Shown in pieces: positions 39,966 through 49,769 of a DNA stretch of 64,000 bases. Position numbers and translations under genes: made by a program. The stretch spans positions 7,983,029 through 8,047,028 of the forward strand of contig OZ026843.1 of NCBI GenBank assembly GCA_964023205.1, in the 5' to 3' direction. The notes under the pieces were generated by a model that worked only from the letters and a program-made list of their open reading frames with translations, was not told where the DNA came from and made no database searches. Source of the DNA: Lutraria lutraria. Taxonomy: Eukaryota; Mollusca; Bivalvia; Venerida; Mactridae. Position 1 is the stretch's first letter. Each line of letters begins with the position of its first letter.

Positions 39966-40358
39966 GATTTATCCTGCTAATCTCATTAAGTTTAGTACAA
40001 CACTACATTTTTTACTGAAATCCATTTTTTTTCGCTAAATTTTATGTGACGTAACGTGCACTAATGTATTTTCGTTTGTGACGTCACTTATCACTTATGA
40101 CGTCACACGGAGCTTTACACCATATAAAATGGAAACAACGCATTTAAAAGTTTAATATTCAATACGCAGAATAGCATTAAATGCCATTAATGCAGTTCAC
40201 ATATGACAACAAGATAAAAACATCTATTCTAGCTTTAACAGAGCGTGGGAATCTTAAAATGATTTGTATTTTTATCACGTGACGCACTGACTGGAGACAG
40301 ATAAGTTTATCCTGCAGGGCTATCTCCTGCACCTAATGAGCGTGATAGCGGGATAAAT
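39966..40358. mobile_element. Probable MITE with 'gatttatcctgcta' TIRs
   Basis: The left end 'gatttatcctgctaatctc' and the right end '...gtgatagcgggataaat' are imperfect inverted repeats of about 26 bp. The inside is non-coding with 'gtgacgtaac' and 'tgacgtcac' pieces. No clear target-site duplication was seen. Confidence 0.5.
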
Positions 40359-40869
40359 AAATATATTTGCCGAGAATAGTTTTTGTTTATTTCCAGGTTC
40401 TTTCGTTTCAAGACAAGATTGTTATTTATGCACATTTTATTTGTACATTCTGTTTATTTTGAAAACAATATTAAAATTGATTTATAAAAATCATAGACTC
40501 TGTTCTGTTTGTACATCAATGAAATCTTATAGTTCATAAAAAGGAAGACAATTGATGAACTTCAATATAATTATAAACTATAAATTATGAAAAAATTCAC
40601 ATCTTCATCAATTATTAATGCATTTGATACAGCCCATGTAATACAGAGATAGGTTTAAAACACGTGTTTAGCTTTACTGTATTAATTTTTGTAATTGTCT
40701 CTTACGAAGTGCATTTTTGTGGGCAATTATTCGAGTAATGAATGGCGTGAATGTGACTGTCGTCAAATGCACATTGATTTTGTGTTAAAATCACAAGTGT
40801 GCGCTTACTTTAGATGCGATAACTGAAGCGTGTTTGACGCCGTTTGTCAACTATATATCAGTATTGTAC

Positions 40870-41080
40870 TCCGGCCGCTTCACCTAAGCACTTTTCCTGG
40901 AAAGTATTTTAACCAGTACTAGCATACCCTTCCACATCCGGCAATTTCACACATATGGAAGAAAATCGTCATTTTGGTTAAATTATCATAGAAAGGTATG
41001 AGCTGCCGAGACCGGATCCGAATCTGGATCACCGGGGTACAAGTCCAGGGCACTAACCACTGGACCACGGTCGCGGCCAT
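40870..41080 (-). mobile_element. tRNA-derived SINE, copy 1
   Basis: On the minus strand a tRNA-like head starts near 41,078 with an A box 'tggtccagtgg' and a B box 'gattcggatcc'. It is followed by a body containing 'ctagtactggtt' and 'cttaggtgaag'. The body is shared with the copies at 46.3 and 47.7 kb, which defines the family. Confidence 0.72.
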
Positions 41081-41370
41081 AGCATTGTGATGTTATCAGT
41101 ATAGGCCAAAGGTAGACATATAAAGGAAGTACAAACTTACCATGTAAAGTATATTCAAATGTCTGAATAAGAGCTCAAGATACTATACATTGTATATGGA
41201 GTTCATTTATTAATTCAACGGAAACATTGGAAATCGAATTCCGAACGCGTTGTTTCAATTAAGCTGGCAAGGAATGGAAACTGAAATAACATGCACACAG
41301 TGTGGTACAAAACTCTTTCAGAATAGACTAAGCAAGTTATAGCTAAACAAATATTACTTTTATTACTTAC

Positions 41371-41574
41371 TTATTTGTTGGCATTCTGGTAGACTGAATG
41401 TATTATTCGATGTGCATTCGGCCGTCCCATTATACTTCAATATTTCATTTGTTTTAATTGCAAAACCTTTTTTACATGTGAAGCTAAAACTTTCGTTGAC
41501 GGCAAACAATTTTCTGTCCTGGACTGTAGAATCATTGAAGTGCATTTCTTCATTCGTCTTATTCCATGAACAAA
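41371..41574 (-). CDS. Solitary CCP/sushi exon 2 (phase 1-1)
   Basis: The 204-bp exon lies between acceptor 'tctgattttag' and donor 'gtaagt' (ending 41,370). It encodes a 68-residue CCP domain: Cys at CSWNK, FTCKKGF, AECTS and PEC. The last part reads SNNTF, with Phe where CCP domains normally have Trp, as in the array repeats. Several N-X-S/T sequons are present (NKT, NDS, NES, NGT, NNT). Phase and strand allow splicing to the array exons below 28,604, with 12.8 kb between them. It is clearly diverged from the array repeats. Confidence 0.75.
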
Positions 41575-42001
41575 CTAAAATCAGACAAATCGTGATATAT
41601 TCGTAATTACGCAAATATTGAACATAAATACTTTCGTACTGGTTTAAAGAACTATAACACCAGTGTGTATATGAACTTGGAATCAAATAAGACAAAAAGT
41701 AGTTACGAAATAAATAGCATTATGTAAGGGTAACAAAACAAATAACTACTTTAAAATAAACATAGTATTTGGGTATATCAATACTCAATTATTGTAAGAA
41801 CTCAATTCAGATAAAATAATTTTATTCCGTGTATAAAATTCTTAGATGAAAACGTTATTTTGACGTTTAGTTTGACAGGAATTATATTAGTGTGCAGTTC
41901 CTTGTGTAATAATAATAATAGTGACGAAATACTTATACACGGACAATATGATCATACTGACAACATCAGCTCCGTTTTAGAATCTATCATAGAGAACCTA
42001 C

Positions 42002-42208
42002 CCGATACGTCACATGGTGTAGCATTAAACGTGCCATTATTCATACAAGTGGCATTTCCTGTCTGTTGTAGGGTACCGCTCGTATTCAAAGCATACCCAC
42101 TGTCACATGTGTATATAATGACGTCATCGATGTTGTAGATAGTCTTAGTGTCATTGACGACTACATGTTTGTTACCAGTTTTCAATTCCGAATGCTGCAT
42201 GCTGCATG
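42002..42208 (-). CDS. Solitary CCP/sushi exon 1 (phase 1-1)
   Basis: The 207-bp exon lies between acceptor 'ttattttttcag' and donor 'gtaggt'. It encodes 69 residues with Cys at ACSMQ, YTCDSGYAL, ATCMNNGTF and TPC. It has the same NGxF signature as the array and four sequons (NDT, NTS, NAT, NGT). It lies 427 bp upstream of the other solitary CCP exon in transcript order, so the pair is spaced like two array units. That suggests an old duplication of the same exon-intron module. Confidence 0.75.
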
Positions 42209-42526
42209 CTGAAAAAATAAATTCATTATCAGTGTCGAAAAATACAGAATAAAATGTACTATTAGGTCGATGTTTCCGCAATTAATTTATATTCAAAACG
42301 TGCTCTTCGCATCCGATCTGTAGAACTCTTCACATAGCACAAGTTTGTCAGGGTTATATCTATAACCAAATAATAATATTGAAAATGGCATTCTATCCAA
42401 AACGAACCAGCGAATAAACATTCTGAGTGAAAATGAGCCTACAAACAAAATCCTGTCATTGACGCAAATTCTATAAAATTGTACAAAGGAGGACTTCAAG
42501 AATATCACAACTTTAGTAATTAAGCG

Positions 42527-42672
42527 TCATTTCAAACTTTTGCGACGGCACCATACATACGATGCGAACAGTATAAGTGATATAAATATCAAAGATAAAA
42601 ACGTTGTGAACGTAAACACCGAATCCAATCGTTCAGTGCGAGTAGAAGGTGCCAAAACGCATGAGTAGTACG
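42527..42672 (-). CDS. Terminal exon with transmembrane segment and basic tail
   Basis: Acceptor '...tttgcacctttaaaag' ends at 42,673 and the exon is phase 1. After YYSCVLAPSTRTERLD comes a hydrophobic stretch, SVFTFTTFLSLIFISLILFA, then SYVW, a basic CRRKSLK and TGA at 42,527-42,529. This is the C-terminus of a type I membrane protein with a seven-residue cytoplasmic tail. Its phase fits the donor of the mucin exon at 44,173. No AATAAA was found just downstream; 'aatata' variants exist. Confidence 0.65.
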
Positions 42673-42679
42673 CTTTTAA

Positions 42680-44170
42680 AGGTGCAAAGCCAGAACAAAA
42701 GAAAGAAAATCGTTTACCACCTTTTTAATATTACCTCAAACGGAGGACGATATGGCAACCGTGCTAGAAATAGCGAAATTTATGTGAGATCGGTATTTAA
42801 CTGTCCATATTTCGCTTGAAAGACCTTTTAGACAATAGTTTCGTCCTGTTGACCCAATTTACATATGACAACATATACCATAAGGTTTCACTGTACCTGG
42901 AAAGATTATCGAGGCAATAAACGTGATAATCCTAAAAAAAATATTGAATGAACGCAGGAGCCGAATTTTCTGAGAAAATATTTTTATACTACTATATCCC
43001 CAGCAGAGCTATTCCAAAAATGTCTTCTAACGTTTGTAAGAAGACACTTTTCAATAACTCAACTTTCACGATTTGTTGTGAAGTTTATCTGTAGAAATAG
43101 ATATTACGCTGTTACGCTGCTGGGCGGCCAACTTCACAAAAAGAAACAAAAAATGAAAAAATGTGTAAGTTCTCATCTAATGAGCGTTGAAGGAATAAAA
43201 TCGAATTATATCATCGATTCGTAAGTGTTTAGCCGGATTTCTTGTGCATTTTATATGTTTGACTATAATAGTCCGCTATGCGGCCGCTACACTGCCAGAT
43301 TCACAAAATCGATAAAAATCGTATTATTTTCTTCTACTGAACATGACAGCAACATAATGTTATTACTTCATGCGTTTTTAAGTTTTGGCATGATTTGTTG
43401 TGCAGTTTAACTGTAGAAATATATTAGGCTGCTAGGCTGCTGGGCTGCTAACTTCACGCTGCTGGGCTGCTAGGCTACTGGGCTGCTAACTTCACGCTGC
43501 TGGGCTGCTAGGCTGCTGGGCTGCCAACTTCACGCTGCTAGGCTGCTGGGCTGCCAACTTCACGCTGCTGGGCTGCCAACTTCACGGACATAATATACTC
43601 AATAAATTAATAAAAATACATTGTATATTGAATATGCAATTAAGAATTACCGGTAACACACACTTACACATTCATAAGCAGTTTATGATTCTTGTGTTAA
43701 ATGAAATGACTTTTCCTTTCATTATGGCAAGAAGTGTTTTGTGTTATTTACGGTAATTTCTACTGCTGGGAAATCGCTATCTAGAGTTGTCTTTCTTTTT
43801 CCGTCACTTACATCCCGGTCAACGTCTCAGCATTTACAAGATTCTTGTAAAACAAGAAATAAAGCCACAAATGGTACACATTTTACTACCATGTGAAACA
43901 ATTTCTTTCGTGCAATACATGCTAGCCACTTTTTTCTTGCCGGAAGGTGTTTGTTTATTTTAGGTAATTAGGCAACTATGTCCAATCGCTTAAATGGAAG
44001 CAACACGCATATGTTGTACTTAATCGTGAATTAATATGACACAAAGGCACGTCAACCGTATATAGATATATTAAATGCGTAGACAATGCAGAACGTTGCA
44101 ACATGAATGTCAGTGATTCACTTTATACTATATAAATTGTAATTAGGGAACGCAAAATGTAAACAAACTA
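42680..44170. other. Intron of the mucin-like gene
   Basis: Non-coding. It holds a short tandem repeat at 43,427-43,585 and, 300 bp to its left (43,070-43,137), a diverged copy of the repeat's flank. No exon was recognised on either strand. Confidence 0.55.
43427..43585. repeat. GCTGCTGGGCTG minisatellite
   Basis: 'gctgctgggctgccaacttc' and shorter 'gctgctaggctgctgggctg' units alternate over about 160 bp. The sequence left of it, 'gatttgttgtgcagtttaac', recurs near 43,070 ahead of a single unit, so the array grew from one copy of a duplicated segment. Confidence 0.8.
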
Positions 44171-44172
44171 AC

Positions 44173-45333
44173 TTTTTGATGCTGGTGACGTTGATTGTGA
44201 TGCTACTGTTATTGCGGCGGTTGTAGTTGTTGTTGGCCTAGCTGTTGTTGTCTTGGCGTTGGTTGTTGTTGTAGGTTTTATTGTCGTGTCGTTGGTGAGT
44301 TTTGGTGTTGTGGTTGTTGTCGTGAGTTTTGGTGTTGTGGTTGTTGTCGTGAGTTTTGGTGTTGCGGTTGATGTCGTGGGTTTTGGTGTTGCGGTTGATG
44401 TCGTGGGTTTTAGTGTTGTGGTTGTTGTTGTGAGTTTTGGTGTTGTGGTTGTTGTCGTGGGTGTTGGTGTTGTGGTTGATGTCGTGGGTTTTGGTGTCGT
44501 GGTTGTTGTCGTGAGTTTTGGTGTTGTGGTTGTTGTCGTGAGTTTTGGTGTTGCGGTTGATGTCGTGGGTGTTGGTGTTGTGGTTGATGTCGTGGGTGTT
44601 GGTGTTGGTGTTGTGGTTGTTGTCGTGGGTGTTGGTGTTGTGGTTGATGTCGTGGGTGTTGGTGTTGTGGTTGATGTCGTGGGTGTTGGTGTTGTGGTTG
44701 TTGTCGTGGGTGTAGGTGTTGTGGTTGATGTCGTGGGTGTAGGTGTTGTGGTTGATGTCGTGGGTGTTGGTGTTGTGGTTGTTGTCGTGGGTGTTGGTGT
44801 TGTTGTTGATGTCGTGGGTGTTGGTGTTGTTGTTGATGTCGTGGGTGTTGGTGTTGTGGTTGATGTCGTGGGTGTAGGTGTTGTGGTTGTTGTCGTGGGT
44901 GTAGGTGTTGTGGTTGATGTCGTGGGTGTTGGTGTTGTGGTTGATGTCGTGGGTGTAGGTGTTGTGGTTGATGTCGTGGGTGTAGGTGTTGTGGTTGATG
45001 TCGTGGGTGTTGGTGTTGTGGTTGTTGTCGTGGGTGTAGGTGTTGTGGTTGATGTCGTGGGTGTAGGTGTTGTGGTTGATGTCGTGGGTGTTGGTGTTGT
45101 GGTTGTTGTCGTGGGTGTTGGTGTTGTTGTTGATGTCGTGGGTGTTGGTGTTGTTGTTGATGTCGTGGGTGTTGGTGTTGTGGTTGATGTCGTGGGTGTA
45201 GGTGTTGTGGTTGTTGTCGTGGGTGTAGGTGTTGTGGTTGATGTCGTGGGTGTTGGTGTTGTGGTTGATGTCGTGGGTGTAGGTGTCGTCATGTTTTTTA
45301 TTGAAAAGTCGGTCTTTGGTTCCGTATCTGATT
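44173..45333 (-). CDS. Mucin-like Thr/Pro repeat exon
   Basis: One 1161-bp exon, phase 1 at both ends (acceptor 'ctattatttttcag', donor 'gttagt'), encodes 387 residues. After SDTEPKTDFSIKN come about 35 tandem 9-residue repeats of the form TTSTTTPTP (27 bp each) with TT/TS variation, then TPKLTTTTT-type repeats, then a Thr/Ala/Ser end. The composition (Thr, Pro, Ser) indicates dense O-glycosylation, as in mucin or membrane-mucin stalks. The 5' donor is the signal-peptide exon at 46,967. A 6-bp insertion near 44,598 keeps the frame. The Val/Gly-rich plus-strand frame over the same stretch is a shadow. Confidence 0.72.
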
Positions 45334-45542
45334 CTGAAAAATAATAGCAGTATGTTAATGCAGACTACATAGTTTCTAACAGAGTTTTATCTCCTGTGAG
45401 CATATATTCTAGTTTAAGGTTTTGATCCTTCTCACATGTATATAATTATTATATTGCGAAACCATTTGGATCAGCATTGGAACTTATTTGTGTTAGCGTT
45501 GATATGCTTCTTCTCTGTTAAAACTACAAAAGATCAAAATAC

Positions 45543-45786
45543 AAAATGCAATTCGTGTACAATAATTATCCATTTATTCAATGTATTATATATTATATTT
45601 TTTTCTTACAACAATAACTTTAACAGCTCAGGAAAACTTCGTTATTTAGAGCATTGAATATACGAAAATGCAATTCGTGTACAATAATTATCCATTTATT
45701 CAATGTATTATATATTATATTTTTTTCTTACAACAATAACTTTAACAGCTCAGGAAAACTTCGTTATTTAGAGCATTGAATATACG
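45543..45786. repeat. Perfect tandem duplication of 122 bp
   Basis: The segment starting 'aaaatgcaattcgtgtac' near 45,543 is repeated immediately from 45,665 with no difference seen. It is in the first intron of the mucin-like gene and has no coding content. Confidence 0.93.
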
Positions 45787-45789
45787 TGC

Positions 45790-46280
45790 ATCCGAAAAAA
45801 ACATACATGCACCTCATATACAGCTTTTTTACCAACAACCAAAAAACTCGAGCAACGGGTTCATATTGAGTTTATATCAATTCATATTCAACATAAAGTA
45901 AGCTACAAAAGGAGAACCAATGAGAAAACTGCCATAACAACTACAGGTGGTCTTAAAGCTGCCACAAAGAAAGGAATTTAGTTTAACGTAGACAGAGTAG
46001 CGCTACTGTGATAAGAAATTCACATTGTAATTTCCGAAAGATGGCGTCTTTTTCAGCACATTCTATAAAACTTGTAATGATTGCTGACTGTATTAAATGT
46101 CATTTAAGTAATACACACGTGTATACTACATCAAACAAAACTTTACTCTGTATGTAATAAAGATGTGAATTCGATAGAAAATTACTTACCCCTGTAATGA
46201 TTACAGATATTATGAAACACCATATATCTATGTGATACTACAACTTACCAGTGTCTATTTTTACGCCTTTTTTAATAGTT
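45790..46280. other. Intron sequence, no feature seen
   Basis: Non-coding sequence in the first intron of the mucin-like gene, between the 122-bp duplication and the second SINE. No exon, repeat or RNA gene was recognised. Confidence 0.5.
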
Positions 46281-46284
46281 ATGT

Positions 46285-46482
46285 TCGGCGGTCGATTCAC
46301 CTAACAATGTGTCCTGTACTATATTTTTACCAGTACTAACTAACCCTTACACAAACAACTGGCAACTTCTCGACATTTTTGTGAAATTTTCATTCAAGGT
46401 TATCACATGCTGCGACCGGGAGTCGAACCCGGATCGCAGGATTACAAATCAAGCGCAATAATCACTGATCAACAGCCGATGC
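46285..46482 (-). mobile_element. tRNA-derived SINE, copy 2
   Basis: The minus-strand head has a B box 'gggttcgactc' and an eroded A box ('ttgatcagtgatt'). The body carries 'ttagtactggt' and 'ttaggtgaatcg', matching copies 1 and 3. It lies inside the first intron of the mucin-like gene. Confidence 0.72.
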
Positions 46483-46966
46483 CGTATCACTGTTTTACAT
46501 GACAAAATGGTTAGGTTAGCAATGTCTTAATGCCGAGTAAGTGTTTCTATCGAAACCAATTAAGGCTTTCAAGAACTTCTTCGTTGCTAATGTATTTATA
46601 TATATGCTAAATAAGTGATTTACTCATCCGTGACCAGCTTGTTTAATGTATTTCAATTAAATAATAATAGCTTTCAAGCAGGAATCCTAGTTTACTAGTT
46701 GTATCATTTCTTTGCGATCACAGTACTTATAAATCAAAGAACTAACCGATATAAGAATTATTTATCTTTAAAAGTACTTATCAACCTTGGTGAATGTCAA
46801 ACAAAATTATCAAAAATCATGTGGACCAATAAAATGTTTCTCTTCATAGAGAATGATCAGTGCAAAATCTCTCTCAGAGATGGTACAGTTAACTATTGAT
46901 CATTAACGACCATATTAAGGGACACAGAAATGGTCAAACGACTGATAATAATATGTTTAAAATCAC

Positions 46967-47090
46967 CTGTTCTACCATCAGTAGTTGTACTTGACCCCGA
47001 CGCCTGGTTGTTTCCCATCCATTGTGTAATTATAATACATAGAACCAGGAACACAAGTTTGTCCCGTCTCTGGCTCATTTGATAATACAT
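46967..47090 (-). CDS. Mucin-like protein, signal-peptide exon
   Basis: The minus strand has an ATG at 47,088-47,090 and a second, better-placed ATG at 47,076-47,078. From the second: MSQRRDKLVFLVLCIIITQW, a basic n-region and a hydrophobic core, then NNQASGSSTTTDGRT. The donor is 'gtgatt' after a phase 1 G. Joining to the 45,333 exon gives Glu-Ser-Asp and stays open. The Ser/Thr run before the donor resembles the start of the mucin region. The promoter lies right of 47,090; I see no TATA box I trust. Confidence 0.65.
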
Positions 47091-47728
47091 ATTGACACTA
47101 TTTGTATTAAACTACTAGTATTCCATGGTTTCAAGTCAGTGCAGATGTTCCTGCACAAAATTTAATGTCAATTTGGCAAAGTCACATTAACACTGGAAGA
47201 TATTCCGAAACCGTTCGAAAAATGCTAGTCTTCCGAATGGAAGGAATAGACGATTTGGATATCAATATATAGGGGTATATACAATTTCTTATCGTTCCAA
47301 TGCCGGACAAGTTTACTCGACGATAAGATATCGCCCATAAATTCAGTTCGGATTGACCTATATTGATTTACAGAAAACCGCTCAGCACGTCCGTGATTTG
47401 TGTCGTGTGCTATACAACTTTTTGAAAAGTTCTTATATAAATGTTCTAGAAACATAACTCAAGTTTGATTGTGCACCAGAAACTATAATATTATTCAGTA
47501 CGCCAAGAAATACTTTTCTGGCCGAACGTACGCCTGGAAGTAAGTCTGGCCCTGTCATCCTTCACGTGAGACATGTATGTATTTTATACGTGTGACATAA
47601 ATGTATACATACATGTAAAGTCCATGGTGAAACTACATGTAGTTATTCTGTGAAATATCAGTAACATACAGTACAATTATGTTTGTTTGTATTGAGTTTT
47701 ACACCCTTTTTCAACAGTCAGAGTCATA

Positions 47729-47893
47729 TGAGGCGAACAGCTCACCTAAGCATCGTTTCTGTGAAGAAAACCAGTACTAGACTCCCATCCTCGACATGGT
47801 CGGTAGCGGGGCTCGAACCCACGACCCTCTATCAGTGAGAGGTTACAGTGATTTGAAGTCATCGACTTTAAGCACTCGACCACGGCGGCGGGT
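47729..47893 (-). mobile_element. tRNA-derived SINE, copy 3, with a class II tRNA head
   Basis: The head on the minus strand reads 'ccgtggtcgagtgcttaaag', then an anticodon arm-like 'gatgacttcaaatca', a long variable-arm stretch 'ctctcactgatagaggg' and a B box 'gggttcgagcc'. The long variable arm points to a tRNA-Ser or tRNA-Leu ancestor. The body 'ctagtactggtt' and 'cttaggtgagct' is shared with copies 1 and 2. It is the best-preserved copy in the window. Confidence 0.78.
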
Positions 47894-47899
47894 CTATTC

Positions 47900-48690
47900 T
47901 TTTGCAATTTGGCTACCCTTACTTCTACAATGGACATGTAAAATATTCCGCATTGCCTCTTAATAGATACACAAACCTACGAACTATGGAACTAAAGAAC
48001 TTATGATAAAACACCTGTGTTTATTCTTTGGTGAGTATTCGGTCTTTGTTTGAATTGTTCACTTTCTGAAGTACTTGTACACTGTTTGTCATGGTTAGCA
48101 GTTTCCACAACTTAAGCAATGCATTTGATATGAGTTGTTGATTGATAATCAGACTTTTATCTGAATATATCAACATATTCTTCGAATTTATAGTTGAGCC
48201 GTCCAGTCCATGATGTCATTCTGATATTCATATTACGTGTACATTATTGTATATTGCACAGAATATTGATAATTCCTTTTTATTGCAATTAAAGAATCTG
48301 TTAATATTTTGTTCATTCGGTCATTAGAATTTAAATAAATGCATGTACATGTATGTATATTCGGAATTGCTCAAACTAAACACCCGGAGGTAAATTTGAT
48401 GGACATTTAATACTGCAATATGTCGTTATGTACCCTCTGTGTATCCCTGTCCAATAATGGAATATTATGCGGTGTGCATATTTAGATGATTTCTGTCTTC
48501 TAAACGCAGGAGTGTGTAATATACAGATACATAATTGATTACACAAATATGAAATACTATGGTCTGGGACATCGACACACTATTTCTGTCATTGTCATCT
48601 TCAGAATAAATTTTATTTGATGTTGGGTTGATTTTGTTGTAATGCTGTATAATGTGTTATTTGAATTTACTTTCTAGTTTAGCATTTGTA
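47900..48690. other. Non-coding, no feature seen
   Basis: AT-rich sequence with no open frame of note and no recognised repeat. Confidence 0.5.
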
Positions 48691-48701
48691 TTAACTTAAT
48701 A

Positions 48702-48858
48702 CAGTAAAAATCCTGAACACCGGAATCCATGAAATCCGGAATTATCTGAATATCGGACGATTTTTTCACGTCCTATTTATTCTAAAATTATAAAAAGTTC
48801 TCAGAAAAAAGGTCATTTGGTGCTGCCCGGAGGGGGTCCCTTTTTAAGGGTTTTACTA
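48702..48858. mobile_element. Short pogo/Tc1-like MITE
   Basis: TA-flanked ends read TA-cagtaaaaatcct at the left and, inverted, TA-tagtaaaaccctt at the right, a 157-bp element with imperfect TIRs. The inside has short 'ccggaatcc...aaatccgg' inverted stretches and no coding capacity. Confidence 0.6.
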
Positions 48859-49040
48859 TATAATGTTATAGTTATATTACTGTGTATATATGTATAATTT
48901 TATTACGTAATTGATCGACATGGGCTTAATACCTTAATTGATTATCAATAAAGATTATATATAGTTGTTACATAGTGTTATATATTTCAATGATTGTCTG
49001 AATACAAAAATATAAATAAAACATCTAATTTATAGTATAG

Positions 49041-49403
49041 TTATGTTGTATCAATGAGATCATTATAAAATATATACTTAACAGTTTTAAAAACGCAAGT
49101 TTTTTTATGTGATTCATTTATGTGCCATTCTTGAAAACACTTGTTTGAAATTCTACAACACCCTGTACAAAATGGTATGAAATGAGATGTTTTAAATGAA
49201 TGAGATTTATTTGTCAATGAATTTGCTGGAATAGGATAAAGTAGTAATTCATTTATGCCATTCTTTAATGTAATCAAATTAAACCAAATAGAATTTTCAT
49301 TTAATGTCAAAATTGCGTTTTTAAAGTCACTAAATGTGTTTAATGTACGTACTAATGTAATAGAATGCAAATTGATATTTGCCCGGATGATAAAACTTGT
49401 CAA
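49041..49403 (-). other. 120-codon open frame of unknown nature
   Basis: It has no ATG at its start (the first codon is TTG). It contains FCTGCCRISNKCFQEWHINE, a Cys/His/Trp-rich stretch that could bind a metal, but I do not recognise a family. It could be a piece of a transposon ORF or chance. A possible LINE-like 3' end ('tgttgactctataaataaag' followed by TTATTA repeats) lies 500 bp to the right, on the other strand. Confidence 0.2.
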
Positions 49404-49733
49404 AGTGAAGAGTGTTATCTAACCAGTATATTGGTCATGTAATGACTGTCAGGGGACGTTAGTTAACCATAATAATACATAAGGGACGGGACAGTATTTC
49501 TGTATTTCCTTAAAATGTCAAAATGTTTTATATAAGACATGTACCAAAACCAACATTTGATGTTAGATACGACTTGCATCCCCAGTGGTAAGTACTTACA
49601 ACTATTTTATACTTATCTTATTATATACTTACCCATAAAACTCCTGAATGGAACTGGCTAATTGATGTTAATACAGTTTAAAGTAAAATTGGGTGTTTTA
49701 CGATATTGACTATGTACCGTTTACGATAAATCG

Positions 49734-49765
49734 GGGATGCTATATTACATGTAATATAGCATCCC
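49734..49765. repeat. Perfect 32-bp palindrome
   Basis: The arms 'gggatgctatattaca' and their complement meet with no spacer. No other structure surrounds it. Confidence 0.95.
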
Positions 49766-49769
49766 TGGA

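Noticed and set aside
41412..42138. Plus-strand frames over the solitary CCP exons
   Set aside because: They are antisense to CCP exons with correct cysteine spacing and splice sites.
44253..45344. 363-codon Val/Gly-rich plus-strand frame
   Set aside because: It is the complement of the Thr/Pro repeat. The minus strand has matching splice sites, signal exon and TM exon; the plus strand has none.
47746..47937. 63-codon frame with GRGFEPRYRPCRGWESS
   Set aside because: It reads through the tRNA-like head and body of the SINE.
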